A DNA stretch of 64,000 nt from Pogona vitticeps. Its lineage: Eukaryota; Chordata; Lepidosauria; Squamata; Agamidae. The translations under genes were made by a program, and so were the position numbers. The stretch is taken from contig NC_135785.1 of NCBI RefSeq assembly GCF_051106095.1, positions 103,602,501 through 103,666,500 of the forward strand, given 5' to 3'. The notes below the pieces were generated by a model that was given only the letters and a program-made list of their open reading frames with translations, did no database searches and had not been told where the DNA came from. Positions 1-13,724 of the stretch are shown here, one piece after another. Positions within the stretch are counted from its first letter, which is position 1. Every line of letters begins with the position of its first letter.

Positions 1-2469
1 CGGGGAAACTATTTTGCTAAATGTAGTAATGTTGTGCCTCAGGTAAATGCATGGGACAGTTTCTAGAGAAGGCTGTTAAGATATGCCTGTAGTTAGATAT
101 GTACAGAAAGATGGAAGAAAGATAATTTTGTAGTTCAATCATATGGAGGTTCAGAGTTTGCCTCAAATATTTGCCTTCTGAGAAGATGAAGAGGTTTTCT
201 TCTCATTCCGGATCAGGAAAACAATGGAACTGACAGCTGAAACTTCAGCTATGGCAAAAGGGTACCATCCCTCCCTGCCACACACTCAGCAAAGAGAAGC
301 AGGCTAGCTTTACAGGGAACATGCACATCTGTCTTCGAAAATTTTATTTTTACTCTGGCATCCACTACTTGAGACCTATTGCTTATTCAAATGGCAGTAT
401 TTGGGAACCCTGGCAAATCAAGGTTCCCATCTACATGGGCAGCTTCCATGAAGAATAATAAAAGCTCTCCTGTTGAGACCCTTTGATCTCCACACATTCA
501 CATTGATGGGAAGGACAAGTTAGGGGAGGATATTAGAGCACTCCTTCAGAATACATGGTGAGTAAAATATTGACACCTGAAGTTTTGTCATAAGTTTTTG
601 AGAGGTCAGTGTTCATGACCTGGTTTTTGATCTCCTGAATTATAAGTATTATCTGGATTTTGTTGCATGGTTTTAAAGTTGTTTTCTTGATTGCACTTTG
701 TCTTGAGATTTTCAGATTTAGAGAAGTATAAAAATGGATTAATATATAAACAGCAGTAGGAACAATCCTATGTGCCTTTACTCCATCCCACTGAGATTAA
801 CAGGACATACATACAAGCAGTTTTATATAGAACTGCAGCTTTAGTTATTAATGTTCTGAGATCACATACTGAAACAATAGCACAGGTTCCACCTCCTCCA
901 CTACACTCTTATTTTTGCATCTCAAAGAACTAAGAACTGTTAAATGCACAGTATATGGGCTCTGTGGGCTGATTAATTTGCATCTGCCCTGGTGTTTCTG
1001 CGCTTGCAGTTACAGGAGCCAGATATTGTCCTGTTGAATACCATAGGGCTTTCAACTTGTACAAGGGCTTAGTGAATTCCTTGTTGTGTAGTCTGAACAA
1101 AAAAGACACCAGCACATGCAAAAGGCTTTGGCATGCAAGGAAAAAAAATGAACAGGATACTGGCCAATCATATTAACAAATTATCTCCTGAGTTTTTCCC
1201 CCCCTTGTTTTCTGGCAGCTCGTTTTATACTGGCCGTGGTAATCAGCATTCAAGTAAGAATTAAGGAAGCCTGGTGCAAAATGGAGGGAGCATTTGAACC
1301 TTTAATAATAATAATAATTGCATGCTGAGAAGTCAGTTATAACTTATAGAGGCCCTTTTCATAGCTGTGCAGGACTTCTGCTGCCATAACTTTAATACAT
1401 GCAGAAGTGAAGTGAGGAAAGCTGTGCTACTGAAATTCCCACTCCCTGCACAACTATTACAGATACAGAAAGCTTTGCATCTGCTCATTATCCTGAGAAC
1501 TGGAGCTATCACATGGCTTCCCAGGTCTTCCGGCAACAGCTTAGAAATGGAAAGTTCACATTATACTCCATTGCCAGGACTTTGTTGTTAAAGGAACGGA
1601 CTTAGGTATTTTTTGCGGGTGCTTTTATTTACTCATAAGCAAATCCAGCAATTTCCAATGGTGCTTGTTTGCAAGTTAGTGATCTCTGGTTCAGAGGATC
1701 AGGGCCTTCATTTATTCAGAAAGCAACAGCAATCTTCTGAGAATTTATAAAAATTCCATTTGGGAATCTGGCAAGAAGGTGGAGTCTTTATTATAGAGGA
1801 ATTTGTCCTTTTTTAAAAAACAACTGCACAGACAAGATCAGGAATATTTTTGGGCTGATCCTCATTTTATTAACCTGGTGTGGGGGAAGTCCCTTTTAGA
1901 AATTATATTGACTGGGTGTTCAGGGCCACTGGTGACTTTCCAAAAGGGGAGTTGGTTCAGACCTTTTTGAGCTCTCTTTTGTCTGCTTGGGAAGACACTG
2001 TGCTCCGTAATTCTAAGGGAATGGCAGTAGAATTGCCGCCTCTCAAGGATCTGGATGAAAGGGAATGGCTATTTGACTCCAGGAGTCCAGAGATGAAAAT
2101 CTCTTGCAAGAGGGGCTAGAAAAAGAGATTGTTTGATTTTTGGATGTGAGGTGGGTTAAAACCTGGACATCTATCCCAACCCATCCCTAGTTAACTCAGC
2201 ATGAAGGTGTGTATGTGCACCAAAAAAATCAGCAGCAAGAGGAGGTTAGGGTGTGAATACGTACATGTACTAAGAAATGTGGGGACATTGGGAGTAAGTG
2301 CAAAGAGTGCCGTATTTGCCTTGTTGCATAGGCCTGGCAGTAGCAACACAGGGTCTGAGAAAGAAGCTCTCCGGTGGCTGGCTGTGAACTTTTTATGAGC
2401 CGTAGCACCAGTGTAGGGTAGAGGTGGCCTATATGTGGCTCTTCTGATACTGTGAGAATTCACCTCCTA
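1..2469. other. Gene-less stretch, nothing recognised
   Basis: Only short open frames occur here and none resembles a known protein. A short (TAA)n run lies near 1303-1318. I see no splice-bounded conserved exon, CpG island or clear transposon end. It is probably intergenic DNA upstream of GPRIN2 or a 5' intron of it. Confidence 0.6.
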
Positions 2470-2769
2470 TAATCCCTCACCATTGATTGCACTTGCTAGA
2501 GATGATAGAAGTTGCAGTCCAAATACATCTGGAAAACAGTACATTTCCCACCTGTTTTTCAGAGGAGCTGAAAAAAGTCTCCATGCGCCAAATGTGCTGT
2601 GGCAGTAGCCCCTGCAGTTGCTGGGGAGAATTCTGCTGCCTGCCCAAACCACTGAGAATCATCCTTCTCCCCACCACCGTATCAGCCTGGGGCGAGCCTC
2701 TTTGCAGCCTCTTCGCTGACCAACGGTTAACTGAAAGCATTTCAAATTCCCCGCCTTCCTCCCCTCCCC

Positions 2770-2881
2770 CCAAGTCGTATCTCAAAGCACCCATCGCAAG
2801 TCAAAGCAAAAATTTGTGACTGGAGCTGGTCGTAACTCAAATTGGTCGCAAGTCAGGACATTCGTAAGTTGAGGCACCACT
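2770..2881. repeat. Terminal fragment of a Tigger-like MITE
   Basis: The stretch ends in GAGGCACCAC followed by TA, the right end seen in the complete elements at 8802, 38104 and 62243. Inside it has repeated 'cgtaact', 'cgcaagtc' and 'cgtaagttg' words, as in those copies. No matching left end was located, so this is a partial or diverged copy. Confidence 0.5.
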
Positions 2882-4373
2882 ACTCTTCTCCCCCCCTGAG
2901 TTTTTCACCATTGTCTTGTGTATAGCTTGACAATAACACACACACATACCCAAATTCTGGCCTCAGCACAACTAACTCCTTCCTGAGACCATTAGTTACT
3001 AAATAAATGGTTTGCTACGGTCACTGTTTAGCTTTTGCATATGATTTCAATATACACATGAAGCAAGAAAAGGCCAAAAATCCTCTACAATGATTTCCAA
3101 AAACAATGTTTTAGGAGAAGGAACTAAATATTACTTGTTACGCACCAAAATAACGGTTACTGTAACCATTACATCATTTCCTACAAACTACAATGTTGAT
3201 AATGTTATTACCTCAAAAGTGATATATTGCATGTAACCATTGGTGCCATGTGGTCCAAGCAAGGAGAGCACTGCAACCCATCCCTGCTTGGAGCACACGC
3301 TGCCGCTACAAATAGCATTACGTGCAGCATGTTACTCCTCAGTTTTTTCCTGGGCTACAGTGACAAGTAATATTACCCTACTCAGAGGTAGGGATATTTT
3401 CTCCTAGGCACCAGCACCGGGAGAACAGCATCCAGTTGTAATTGCAAGATGCAACAGGAGAACGTAGGTACTCCCGTTCATATATATGTACTCCATTGCT
3501 TTTAATCATGTGGAAGAAGAACAACAGACATTTATACATTCAGCAAATTAGACATATATTTCAGCTATTGAAATAGTTGGGGTAATGGAGGATTGAATGG
3601 AATTGGTTGCAAGTGGGAAAAGGTATTCATTTCTTTTCATAAGGCACTATTGCTAGTGAATATTGAAGCACCCCATTGAAAGACACATCACTTGGAAAGG
3701 AAAAGCACATTTAAAAAGACTGTCTGCATTTATTAATAGGAGCCTTTATTAAATCAGAATTGCACTTTGAAGAATAAAGAGTTGCTAAAGAGAGGTATTC
3801 AAAAACTAAATAAATAAATAAAGGAAAACAAAACACCTGTTCATCAAACTGTAATCTCTTTTTGCAGTCTTGTCCGAGTAATCCTTTGTGCAATTAGGAA
3901 ACTGGAACAGGAACAGGCTGGGTGTAAATTAGATTGACGCTGGCTGCTGTCCAAAGATATTAAGTGGTGCTCCTTAAATACAAGGGAGGCAGCCTTTTAG
4001 CAAAGTGATTGTGGCTGCATCTGAACAAAGCTCTCTTCTCACATTCTTGAAGTAGATTAACAATGGTACCTGTCACGGTAGGGTACAATTCAATTAACTT
4101 GTTCCTATAGTATTGCTGCATTTTATTATTTGTCTCAAAGAAGCATGTATTTGTGCAAATAGACCAAACCATTTTGTTGAGGTTAAAAGCTGGTTTAAGA
4201 GGTGCTGGACTTTGGAGAATTTCAGTTCAATTGACTTGTAAGAACAGGCGCCACTAATTAAGAAATTGGATGGAAATGATCATGGGTTGAGGCTTAAAGA
4301 GGAAGACAGCTATGCTACAGGCTTAATCTGCTTTACTAACCATCCTTCTTTCCAGGGAATCTTAGTTCTGGAG
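2882..4373. other. Gene-less stretch, nothing recognised
   Basis: No exon, promoter or recognisable repeat was seen. The longest open frames are about 60-70 codons and look random. Confidence 0.5.
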
Positions 4374-4385
4374 AGAGAAGTTAAG

Positions 4386-4558
4386 TATTCGCAAAAGCTT
4401 TCACGGCCGGGATCTAATGGTTGTTGTGGGTTTTTCGGGCTCTTTGGCCATGTTCTGAAGGTTGTTCTTCCTAACGTTTCGCCAATCTCTGTGGCGAAAC
4501 GTCAGGAAGAACAACCTTCAGAACACGGCCAAAGAGCCCGAAAAACCCACAACTACCA
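4386..4558. mobile_element. Foldback (long inverted repeat) element, copy 1
   Basis: The element starts with a short head (tattcgcaaaagctttcacggcc in two blocks). It then consists of two arms: the left arm begins CTAATGGTTGTTGTGGGTTT and the right arm is its near-perfect reverse complement ending AAAACCCACAACTACCA. The arms are roughly 70 bp and the loop is only a few bases around the word GCGAAACG. The 12-bp direct repeat AGAGAAGTTAAG flanks it at 4374-4385 and 4559-4570, a convincing target-site duplication. A second copy lies at 28404-28566. No coding capacity. The class is not certain: a 12-bp duplication does not fit the fixed-length duplications of hAT or Tc1/mariner elements. Confidence 0.8.
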
Positions 4559-4784
4559 AGAGAAGTTAAGCATTGCTAACAGATGATCATCAGGTATGAT
4601 TCCTAGTATTCTTGGAGAGGGACGGTGTGTCATGACACTTACAGTTGTATAAAACCCATATGAATATATCCAAAGTGTCTTTATCCTGAAGATCCTGTGT
4701 CTGACAGAGACACTGATGGAATGATGAATCCATTGCGATGTTCCTTATACTCTTCTTCACTTCTAATGTTTATTTATAGGAGGG

Positions 4785-4925
4785 ATCAGCAACAATTGCC
4801 ACCCAGATATTTTTATACTGCAACTCCCAGCAGCGCCAGACAACTTAGGCAATGATGAAGGAACATGGACACTGTAGTCCAATAGAAAGTAGCAGGTGAC
4901 AGCTACGGTCCACTGATTCAAATGG
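4785..4925. repeat. Degenerate hAT-like palindromic MITE
   Basis: The central words 'ctgcaactcccagcagcgccag' (two blocks) and 'actgtagtcc' match the core of the hAT-like MITEs at 34881 and 42894, but the ends are eroded. Old copy, boundaries approximate. Confidence 0.35.
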
Positions 4926-5487
4926 AATAAGTCATTTCTGAGAAGTGTTCATACCTGAAATGTAAACATTAACTGGTTTAAAGTTTTAAAGAACTAAAGA
5001 TTAGATATCTATCCAACTAAAGGATGCAGCTTTATTGGCATAGAAAGCAGCAAGACATAATCATAATTCTTTGTTAAGAACCCATATTTACAGAATCCCA
5101 AAAGCAAAAATGCAGAAAACATTCAATGGGGAGCAGAACATCACCTCCTAACAATTTATTTAAAAAACTCTGCAACCATACAAAGTATGTTGCTTCAATT
5201 TTATTAAAGCTGGAGGGGAAATCTGATCTGGACAAAGTTCGTTTTATGTTACCAGTGGAGGTGATTGATATGAAAAGAGTTGCAAATAAATAATAATCAA
5301 GTTTGTGTCAATTCTTGTGGAAAATCTATGATTCACAGAACATTGACATGTTTCTCTGCATTTTTTTCCAACAACTTGCAAATCTTGCAATTTTATATGC
5401 AAATTTTTATCTTGTTACAGGCAACATTATCTGAAACTGACAATTAACAAGTTCAGCTTATATAGTGTAGCATAAGAAGCAGTTGAT
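4926..5487. other. Gene-less stretch, nothing recognised
   Basis: AT-rich sequence with no homology, exon or repeat that I recognise. Confidence 0.5.
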
Positions 5488-5732
5488 AGTAATTATTATG
5501 TGCCATCATGTTGATTCTGCCTTCTGGTGACCATTTCCAGGGATTTCTAGTTATAGACCACTCGTAAGCAGTTTACCATACTCTTCTTCTTGGGATGCTG
5601 TTGGATTGTCCAAGGCTGCACAGGCTGGTTCTTCTCCTTGGAGGCAAAGATGTGGAATTGAACTCCCCACCTCCGACTCTGCAGCCAGGTGCCCAATTCA
5701 CTGAGCTGTCTAGAAATAACTACCTCGGTCTT
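5488..5732 (-). repeat. tRNA-headed lizard SINE, minus strand
   Basis: Read on the minus strand, it begins with a tRNA-like head (agacagctcagtgaattggg, then 'gcctggctgcagagtcgg' and a B-box-like 'agttcaattcc') and ends with the tail 'aaatggtcaccagaaggc...aatcaacatgatggcac'. The same head and tail occur in copies at 7215, 18896, 30040, 45237 and 53370. Head and tail are both present, so this is close to full length though diverged. Confidence 0.65.
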
Positions 5733-7026
<1,294 letters not shown>

Positions 7027-7214
7027 GATTATATTCCTCATTCTCATAGATAGAGCTATGTAAACACTTACAATAAGAATAAATAGCCTCCGGTCAACAT
7101 TTGTGTTCTAAAGCTTCAAGCATAATCTGCCAGGATTAATACTATTGAAATCTGCCATGAAATCAACAAGTGCTGAATAAAGCCATCTTAGTACAGTATA
7201 TTTAATAGTAATAT

Positions 7215-7440
7215 AAGTGAGAATAGCTGGCTGGATAGTTTGGTGAATAGAACCAGAGGCTGGGAGTTTGACTCCCCCCAATGCCTCTCAGGATGAGACC
7301 CGGCCTATGCAGCCTTGGGCAAGTTGCACAGTTCCAGCACACCAAGAGAAGAAGGGAATGGTGAACCTTTTCTGAGTAGTGTATACCTAGAAAACCTTGG
7401 AAAGGGTCGCCATAAGTCACAACTGACTTGATAGCACATT
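7215..7440 (+). repeat. tRNA-headed lizard SINE, plus strand
   Basis: The head 'agctggctggatagtttggtg' (two blocks) is tRNA-like, with a B-box-like 'gagtttgactcc'. The middle has 'gccttgggcaagttgcacag' and the tail has 'gggtcgccataagtcac' and 'aactgacttgatagcac'. It matches the copies at 18896 and 30040 along its length. Confidence 0.7.
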
Positions 7441-7754
7441 AAGAGAACAAAACAAAACCAGGAACATAAGATTGGTTGATCATACATTTCCCACATTTAT
7501 TCTTCTCAAATAGTAATTTTTAAAAGAATTTTTTTTTTAAATTGTACATAGTACATTATATAAAGAGAAACAGAAAGGGCAGCAGAAAATGAGGCAACAG
7601 TTCCTTCTGAACTAATTAGACTTTACCCAAACATCAGATTTATTCAGTAAATTTTTGAAAGAATATAAGCCAAACTCACTAATATGTAGTTATCAGATTA
7701 CTCTTGTTTTTTCACCTTAAAAAATGTTGTAGACGGAGTGAGGCTTGGGTTTTT

Positions 7755-8022
7755 TTTGCAGCTCAAGAGGACAGGACCAAAACCACGTATTTAAATTAGA
7801 AGAAAGGAAAATTCAACTAAACATTAGGAAGAACTTTCTAAAAGTGAAGGCCTTTCAACAATGGAATCAACTGCTTCAGAGTTTGGTGAACTCTCTTTCA
7901 CTGGAGATTTTGGATGGCCACCTCTCAGGAATGCTTTAGGTGTGGAATTCCTACACTGGCAGGGAACTGGATTTGATTATCTTTGGGGTCTTTTCCAGCT
8001 CTATAATTCTGTAATTCTAATA
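7755..8022 (+). mobile_element. CR1 LINE, 3' end fragment
   Basis: The sequence reads as a worn CR1 3' terminus. It has 'acattaggaagaactttct', 'caatggaatcaactgctt', 'tggatggccacctctcagga', 'ggcagggaactggatttga', and ends in the tandem ATTCTGTAATTCTA repeat typical of CR1 3' ends. The 5' side is truncated, as usual for CR1. It overlaps spurious short open frames. Confidence 0.75.
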
Positions 8023-8214
8023 TTCCCCCTTTTTTTAATTGTTGGGGAAGTTTAGAACTCTTTGAAATGTAGGAACACATCAGTGTCAGTATTGGGGAAA
8101 GAATATTTGCTTTTGTCCTTGGAGAAACTTGCTGCTAGTAAACCTAATGTAGTAGAGATACAAAATCTGTGCAGCAAAAATATGAAGGAATTTTAATTTA
8201 GAAGTTGCAAGCTA

Positions 8215-8360
8215 AGTTTTGGACCCTCTGTAGAACGTTGCAGATAATGTAGTCTGCCAGGAAGACAAGTAACTTATCAAGCCTGAAATCTCAGTAGAAG
8301 CTGAAATAATTAAATTGAGACTATCATACTTTGTGCATATCATGAGAAGATAAGGGCTCA
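8215..8360 (+). mobile_element. Degenerate RTE-type LINE fragment
   Basis: 'gttgcagataatgtagtctgccaggaagacaagtaa' and 'actatcatactttgtgcatatcatgagaaga' (each in blocks) parallel the clearer fragment at 27700-28135, where the same words occur in order. The latter phrase corresponds to the Leu-Ser-Tyr-Phe-Gly-His stretch near the end of RTE/BovB reverse transcriptases. Short and old. Confidence 0.4.
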
Positions 8361-8801
8361 ATCATATGTGCGAAAAGAACCTCAGTTATAGTGATTCTTT
8401 TCATCTCTCTTGTACCGATATATTTTTCCAGTGACCATGTGGTACATATATTTGCGGAAGCATTCACATTGTTTCGAACTGCATCACTACATTTCTTTTT
8501 ATTTGAATCATTATAGCAGGCTTCACTGCTCTTTAATTTTGTATCGATTCATTTTCTCTACTCTTTCTTGGGACAATCAGGCCTCCTTTCTCCTTTTTTT
8601 TAAACTTGCAAAAGTGATATATCAATAAAGTGGTATGAGCCTTCTCTCCTCCTCCCCTTTTCCCTTCTCTATTTTACTCATTCATCCCTGTTTCCTTATT
8701 TCTCTGTAGAGCTCTTCCTCTAAGTTCTTGGCTTTCATTTTTCTTTTGCCTTTTGAACAACATTGGGAGGAGGAAGCAGGTTTTAAAAGACTTGCAAAGT
8801 A

Positions 8802-9231
8802 CAGTGGTGCCCCGCATAGCGACGATAATCCGGGCAGCCAAAATTGTTGCTATACGGATTCGTCGCTATGCGAAATAAAAAATCCCATAGGAATTCATTA
8901 AAACCCGTTTAATGCGTTCTTATGGGCAAAAAACTCACCTTAATGTGAAAATCCTCCATATGGCCGCCATTTTCGCTGCCCAGTAAGCGAGGAATGGGCG
9001 CGAAAACACAGTGGGTGGCCATTTTTTTTACCCATCTGCCATTTTGGAACCGCCGATCAGCTGTTGGGAAAACATCATTATGTGAAAATCGGTAAGCGAA
9101 ACAAATATTTTGCGAAATGGGATATTTTCCCATTAGAAACATCGTTATGCGATCGCAAAAACAATCGCAAAAAATCGGTCGCTATGCGGATTCGTTATTA
9201 AACGAGGCGCCCGTTAAGTGAGGCACCACTG
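8802..9231. mobile_element. Tigger-like MITE, complete
   Basis: Terminal inverted repeats CAGTGGTGCCCCGC and GAGGCACCACTG are flanked on both sides by TA (8800-8801 and 9232-9233), the target duplication of Tc1/mariner/pogo elements. The 430-bp interior has no long reading frame. It carries sub-terminal repeats of 'tcgctatgcg' and 'gttatgcgatcgc', and a 'cccataggaattcatt' block shared in altered form with the copies at 38104 and 62243. Non-autonomous, mobilised in trans by a pogo/Tigger-type transposase not present here. Confidence 0.85.
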
Positions 9232-9233
9232 TA

Positions 9234-10045
9234 TTGTGAATAAGAGGGCTTTCTTTTAAAAGAGAGGAGACATGAATTCAGTGCCCCTTTCTTTACAATT
9301 CAAAGCAGGAAACATCCCTCTCTGCTCAAGCCCTCTTTCACCCTCAAGGGAGGGAGGGATGATTGTCTGCTTCTGGGAAATGTATTAAAATTGTTTTTGT
9401 GATGGCGGCGGCTGCTACTAGCATTTTATAAATATCCATTTAAAATTAAAAAAATTAAAAAGGTACAAGCACAGTGACCATGAAATTATCACAGTGCCCC
9501 AAAACCCAACCCCTTTGCAAAGGAAATAAATGAATAGCAATGTTCAAAACACTGAAACAATAAGGAATTAAGCAATACATGATCAGTACATTTTAAAATA
9601 ACCCTTCCAGCATGAAGGAAATAAACCAGTTGCTGGCAAATGAATCGATGTTAGCTGTGCATCATGTGAATGAAACATTCTGAAACAATCCAAATAACGG
9701 CAAAGATGGTATAACAGAAGTTCTTTTGGCAAGTGTGATCTAGGCCTAAGAGTAATTGGAAAATATAATAATACTAAGAAAAGTGGATGGCAGCAGGACA
9801 AATGGAAGATCAAACATGACCAGATAAATCCCTAAGGAAACCCACACACTAAGGAGTTGCCATTTAACTTTCTCTAAGAGACACTTGCTGTATACTAAAT
9901 GGTGCCACTCATAACTCACCCCCTCTATGAACAAGTGTACTGCTCAAAGTTTTTCTGTGAGAAATATATCCCAGGATTAGATGTCTTCCCCCAAAAGCAT
10001 GTCCTCCCCAAGGGGATTAGGCCACCAGAAAATTCTGCCTCATAA
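9234..10045. other. Gene-less stretch, nothing recognised
   Basis: No exon, promoter or recognised repeat; only short random frames. Confidence 0.5.
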
Positions 10046-10200
10046 TTGTTAAGTGCCGTCAAGTTGGAACTAACTTATAGTGATCCTAACAGGGCTTTCA
10101 AAGTAAGTGAGATGTTTAAGGGATGGTTTTAGAAATGGGAGTTCCACACCCCCAGTGAATTTCCATGGTGAGCGGGGATTTGAACCCAATAATTGCCATT
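10046..10200 (-). repeat. tRNA-headed lizard SINE, tail part, minus strand
   Basis: 'gttaagtgccgtcaagttgg' and 'acttatagtgatcctaacag' are the reverse complement of the tail of the SINE at 7215 (gtcgccataagtcacaact). The adjoining 'cacccccagtgaatttccatgg' is shared with the copy at 39345. The tRNA-like head is missing or unrecognisable. Confidence 0.55.
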
Positions 10201-11957
10201 CTGCAATTGTTCGCACGGGTAAAAGGCACAAGTGGAAATGCTTTCAGAGCATAGCAGGACTGAGGGTCAGAATTGCAGCATCAGTGAATAGCAGCAACAA
10301 TAAAGAAACTGCCTAAAACAAACAAAAGCACAATTTTCTACTACCCCCCCCCCCCATTTTTGGAGGCAAGATAACATGGAAATCTGTCATAAACCATAAT
10401 CATAGAAGCACCATACAAATATTGCTGAGGATGTGGGTGGATTGTGGTCCAGATAGTATGCAATATGTCAACCTTGTGAAACAGCATAGTGTTGTACACA
10501 ATGGGTAAACTTTGTGTTTCTCCAGTGACTATTACCAGGTTTCAATTCACCTCTTCAGCCGCCACGCACTTTCTGGTTTGCATTTGTTGCCATCAGAATC
10601 TTTACAGCTACCTAGTTCTCGGTAGTGCTAGCCTGTTATCAGCATTACTAGGATATAAGGTTTCTATAAGTTAAAAATGTCTTGCATATAGCAATAACAA
10701 GTATATTGTGGGACCTTTAACTGTTCAGCTCCATACATTTATGTCTTATGGTTGTGATTTACTGGTAGGTGTGAGCTAGCAAAGGAAGGAAAGAGTTATC
10801 TCATTACTAAATGACTTGCAGTGTTGTATAAATTATAAATGGTACTTCACTATCTTCCACACACAAATGATTGGTGAAAGATTATACAAGATAAAAATAT
10901 TTAACTTTAAATAGATCTACTAAATACCTCTGTCTTTTCTGATATACTCACTCGCAAACACAGACTCTCTCAGCTATCTTTTCCTAACCCTCCTCTTTGA
11001 CTGCTAAACCCTATTCGTCTCTTTTACCTTCACTCACATGGCACCATTCCAAACCATATTTTCCCTGCTCATTCTCTTTATCATCTGTGACCCTAAACCA
11101 AATAGCTGCTCAGACATTCAGACAGACACCATGCTTACTCATAGGGCATATACCACAATTTGTTGAAACATTTGTTGGTTAAAAGAAAGAAAAAGAGTAT
11201 TCCCTTTTGTACTGCTGCTGCAGATTCAGTGTATGTATATGAGGGCCAGCAGGTGCATACGTACATCTTATAAAGCATTTTGAAAAACACCCAGACAAAC
11301 AAGGTGATGTGTTTCATTACACAAACCTCACAAATTCCTGTTTTTCACCATTTTGTAATTATTTCATGACCCATCCCAAGGTTTGCTATGTTACTTGGTA
11401 TTTTGTAACATTATACAGTATATGAAACATATAATTGGTTTTATTTTAAATTGGTTTGTTTCTAATAATATTTTTTCATTATTTCCGTGGAATTTTAAAT
11501 AGGATGTGATTTGATTGTATTTTACTCTTGTCCTTGCCATGTGTTTACAACCTTATTGGTTTCAACAGTGTAGAAAGAAAGTAGCGATACGAGAACTGGG
11601 TGTGTAGGAAACAATAATATTATGGTTTGGCTACCATCTGTGACACCAAGATCATTGCTGAATTTGAAGTTATTTTTTTCCTTCTCATTTGCTTCCAATG
11701 AGGGTTGTTTTGATCTGTAGCCTCACAGCTTTGTATGGTGCAGAGGATGCCTTTTGGACTGGCCTTTACCTGCACCGTAGAGCTGGTGCAGTTGTTGCCA
11801 GCATTTCATGGTGACTGAATGGTAACTAAAGCAATGGCTGTGGAGATGAGGCTAGCAGAAGGAGGACAGCCTCTGAAGAGTTTGGGAGGGGGGATGCAGC
11901 CTCCGTATCCAACAAGGTTATGAAATCATGTGTTAAAGTCACCTCCAAAATACGAGG
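10201..11957. other. Gene-less stretch, nothing recognised
   Basis: AT-rich sequence with a run of about 12 C at 10344. No coding exon or classifiable repeat was identified. Confidence 0.5.
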
Positions 11958-13680
11958 TAGGGTCATAGAAACATAGAAAAGTGAAGTTGGAAGGGGCCTA
12001 CAAGGCCATCAAGTCCAACCCCCTGCTCACTGCAGGAATACAATCAAAGCATATCTGCCAGGTGATTATCTTTTCTTGACTGCCTCCAGTGTTGGAGCAC
12101 TCACCAACTCCCGAGGTAACTGGTTCCACCGTCGTACTGCTCTAACATTAGGAAGCTTTTCCTGATACTCAACCGAAATCTGGCTTCCTTTAACGTGAGC
12201 CCATTGTTGGGTGTCCTGCTCTCTGGGATGATGGAGAACAGATCTTGCCCCTCCTCTGTATGACAGCCTTTCAAGTATTTGAAAAGTGCTATCATATCAC
12301 CCCTCAGTCTTCTTTTCTCAAGGATAAACATGCCCAATTCTTTCAGCCTTTCCTCATAAGGCTTGGTTTCCAGCCCCCTGATCATCCTTGTCACCCTCCT
12401 CTGAACTTCTTCCAATTTGTTAGCATCCTTCTTGAAATGTGGCGTCCAGAACTAGACACAATACTCAAGGTGAGGCCCAACTAGTGTTGAATAGAGGGGG
12501 CTAGCACCTCATGGGATTTCGAAACTATACTTCTATTAATATAGCCTAAAATAGCATTTGACTTTTTTGTAGCCACATCACACTGTCGGCTCATATTTAG
12601 CTTGTGATTCCAGATCCTCCTCACTCGTATTTTTGCTAAGCTAGGTATCCCCCATCTTGTAACTGTGCAATTGGTTTCTTTTTCCAAGGTGCAATACTTT
12701 GCACTTATCCCTGTTGAATTTCATTCTTTTGCCTTCAGCCCAGTGCTCCATCCTATCAAGGTCATTTTGAATGTTGCTTCTGTCTTCTAGCTATTCTGCC
12801 CAATTTGGTATTATCTGCAAATTTGACAAGCATTCTCTGCACTCCCACATCCAGGTCATTAATAAAAATATTGAAGAGCACTGGGCCCAGGACTGAGCCT
12901 TTGGGGTACCCCACCGGTGACCTCCTCCCAGTTACAGAAGGACCCATTAATCATCACCCTCTGAGTATGATTCTGTAGCCAATTGTGTATCCACCTGACA
13001 CTTGATCTATCCAGCCCACACCTAGTTAGCTTGCTAATCAGGTTATCATGGGGCACTTGGTTAAAAGCTTTGCTGAAGTCAATATATACTACATCTACAG
13101 TATTCCCTCTGTCTATCTGGGAGGTGACCTGATCAAAAAACGAGATGAAATTAGTTTGGCAGGATTTGTTCTTGACAAATCCGTGTTGGCTTCTACTTAT
13201 TACTGCATTGCTTTTTAGGTCCTTGCACAATGACCACTTTAAGGTGTGTTCCAGAATTTTTCCTGAGATTGATGTCAGCCTGACTGGCCTGTAGTTCCCA
13301 AGTTCCTCTTTTTTGCCCTTTTTGAAGATAGGGACAACATTGGCCCTCCTCCAATCCTCACCCCGTTTCCCATGGTTTCAAGAAAATGATAGCGATTCTG
13401 AGATTTTAACTTGTTCAGTGTGGTAAGGTATTCCTTGACTATTGTTTCCAGCTGCAGTCCTGCCCCCCCCTTGCACTTCCAATTTGTTTGGAAGTTCATA
13501 GTCTGTCATATGGGAAAAGACTGAGCTCAAATAGGAATTGAGGACCTCTGCCTTTTCTTTGTCCTCTCTTATCATTTTTCCATCTGCTGAGCCTAGTTCA
13601 GGAAAGCATAAAGGTGTGGTGTAGACGTGTTTGGTGAATTTGGTGAGTTTTTCCTGGAGATAGTCAGATGTGACCAAAGC
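11958..13680 (-). mobile_element. CR1 LINE, 5'-truncated, reverse transcriptase part
   Basis: On the minus strand the sequence encodes the second half of a CR1 ORF2 broken over several frames. In order: a segment reading EKAEVLNSYLSSVFS; a segment corresponding to RRANVVPIFKKGK; RT motif A as YIDFSKAFNQVPH; RT motif C as FADNTKL (usual family form FADDTKL, so a catalytic Asp is changed to Asn); and the C-terminal RVTRMIRGLETKPYEERL region. The 3' end is at the left, with 'tcatagaaacatagaaaag' next to 'gttggaaggggcctacaagg', the standard CR1 3' region. Stops and frameshifts show it is dead. It is 5'-truncated near 13680, with a Sauria SINE lying just beyond. Confidence 0.92.
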
Positions 13681-13724
13681 TTTTGTGCTTCTTCAGGTGC
13701 TAGGCTATGGCTTTAAAGCCATAT

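Noticed and set aside
1880-2119. 79-codon frame near 1.9 kb as a possible exon
   Set aside because: It has a coding-like composition but no recognised family, no splice sites bounding a conserved part and no neighbouring exon.
4266-4586. 106-codon frame and a similar 60-codon frame at 28440
   Set aside because: Both run through the foldback element arms and share them only because the element is repeated.
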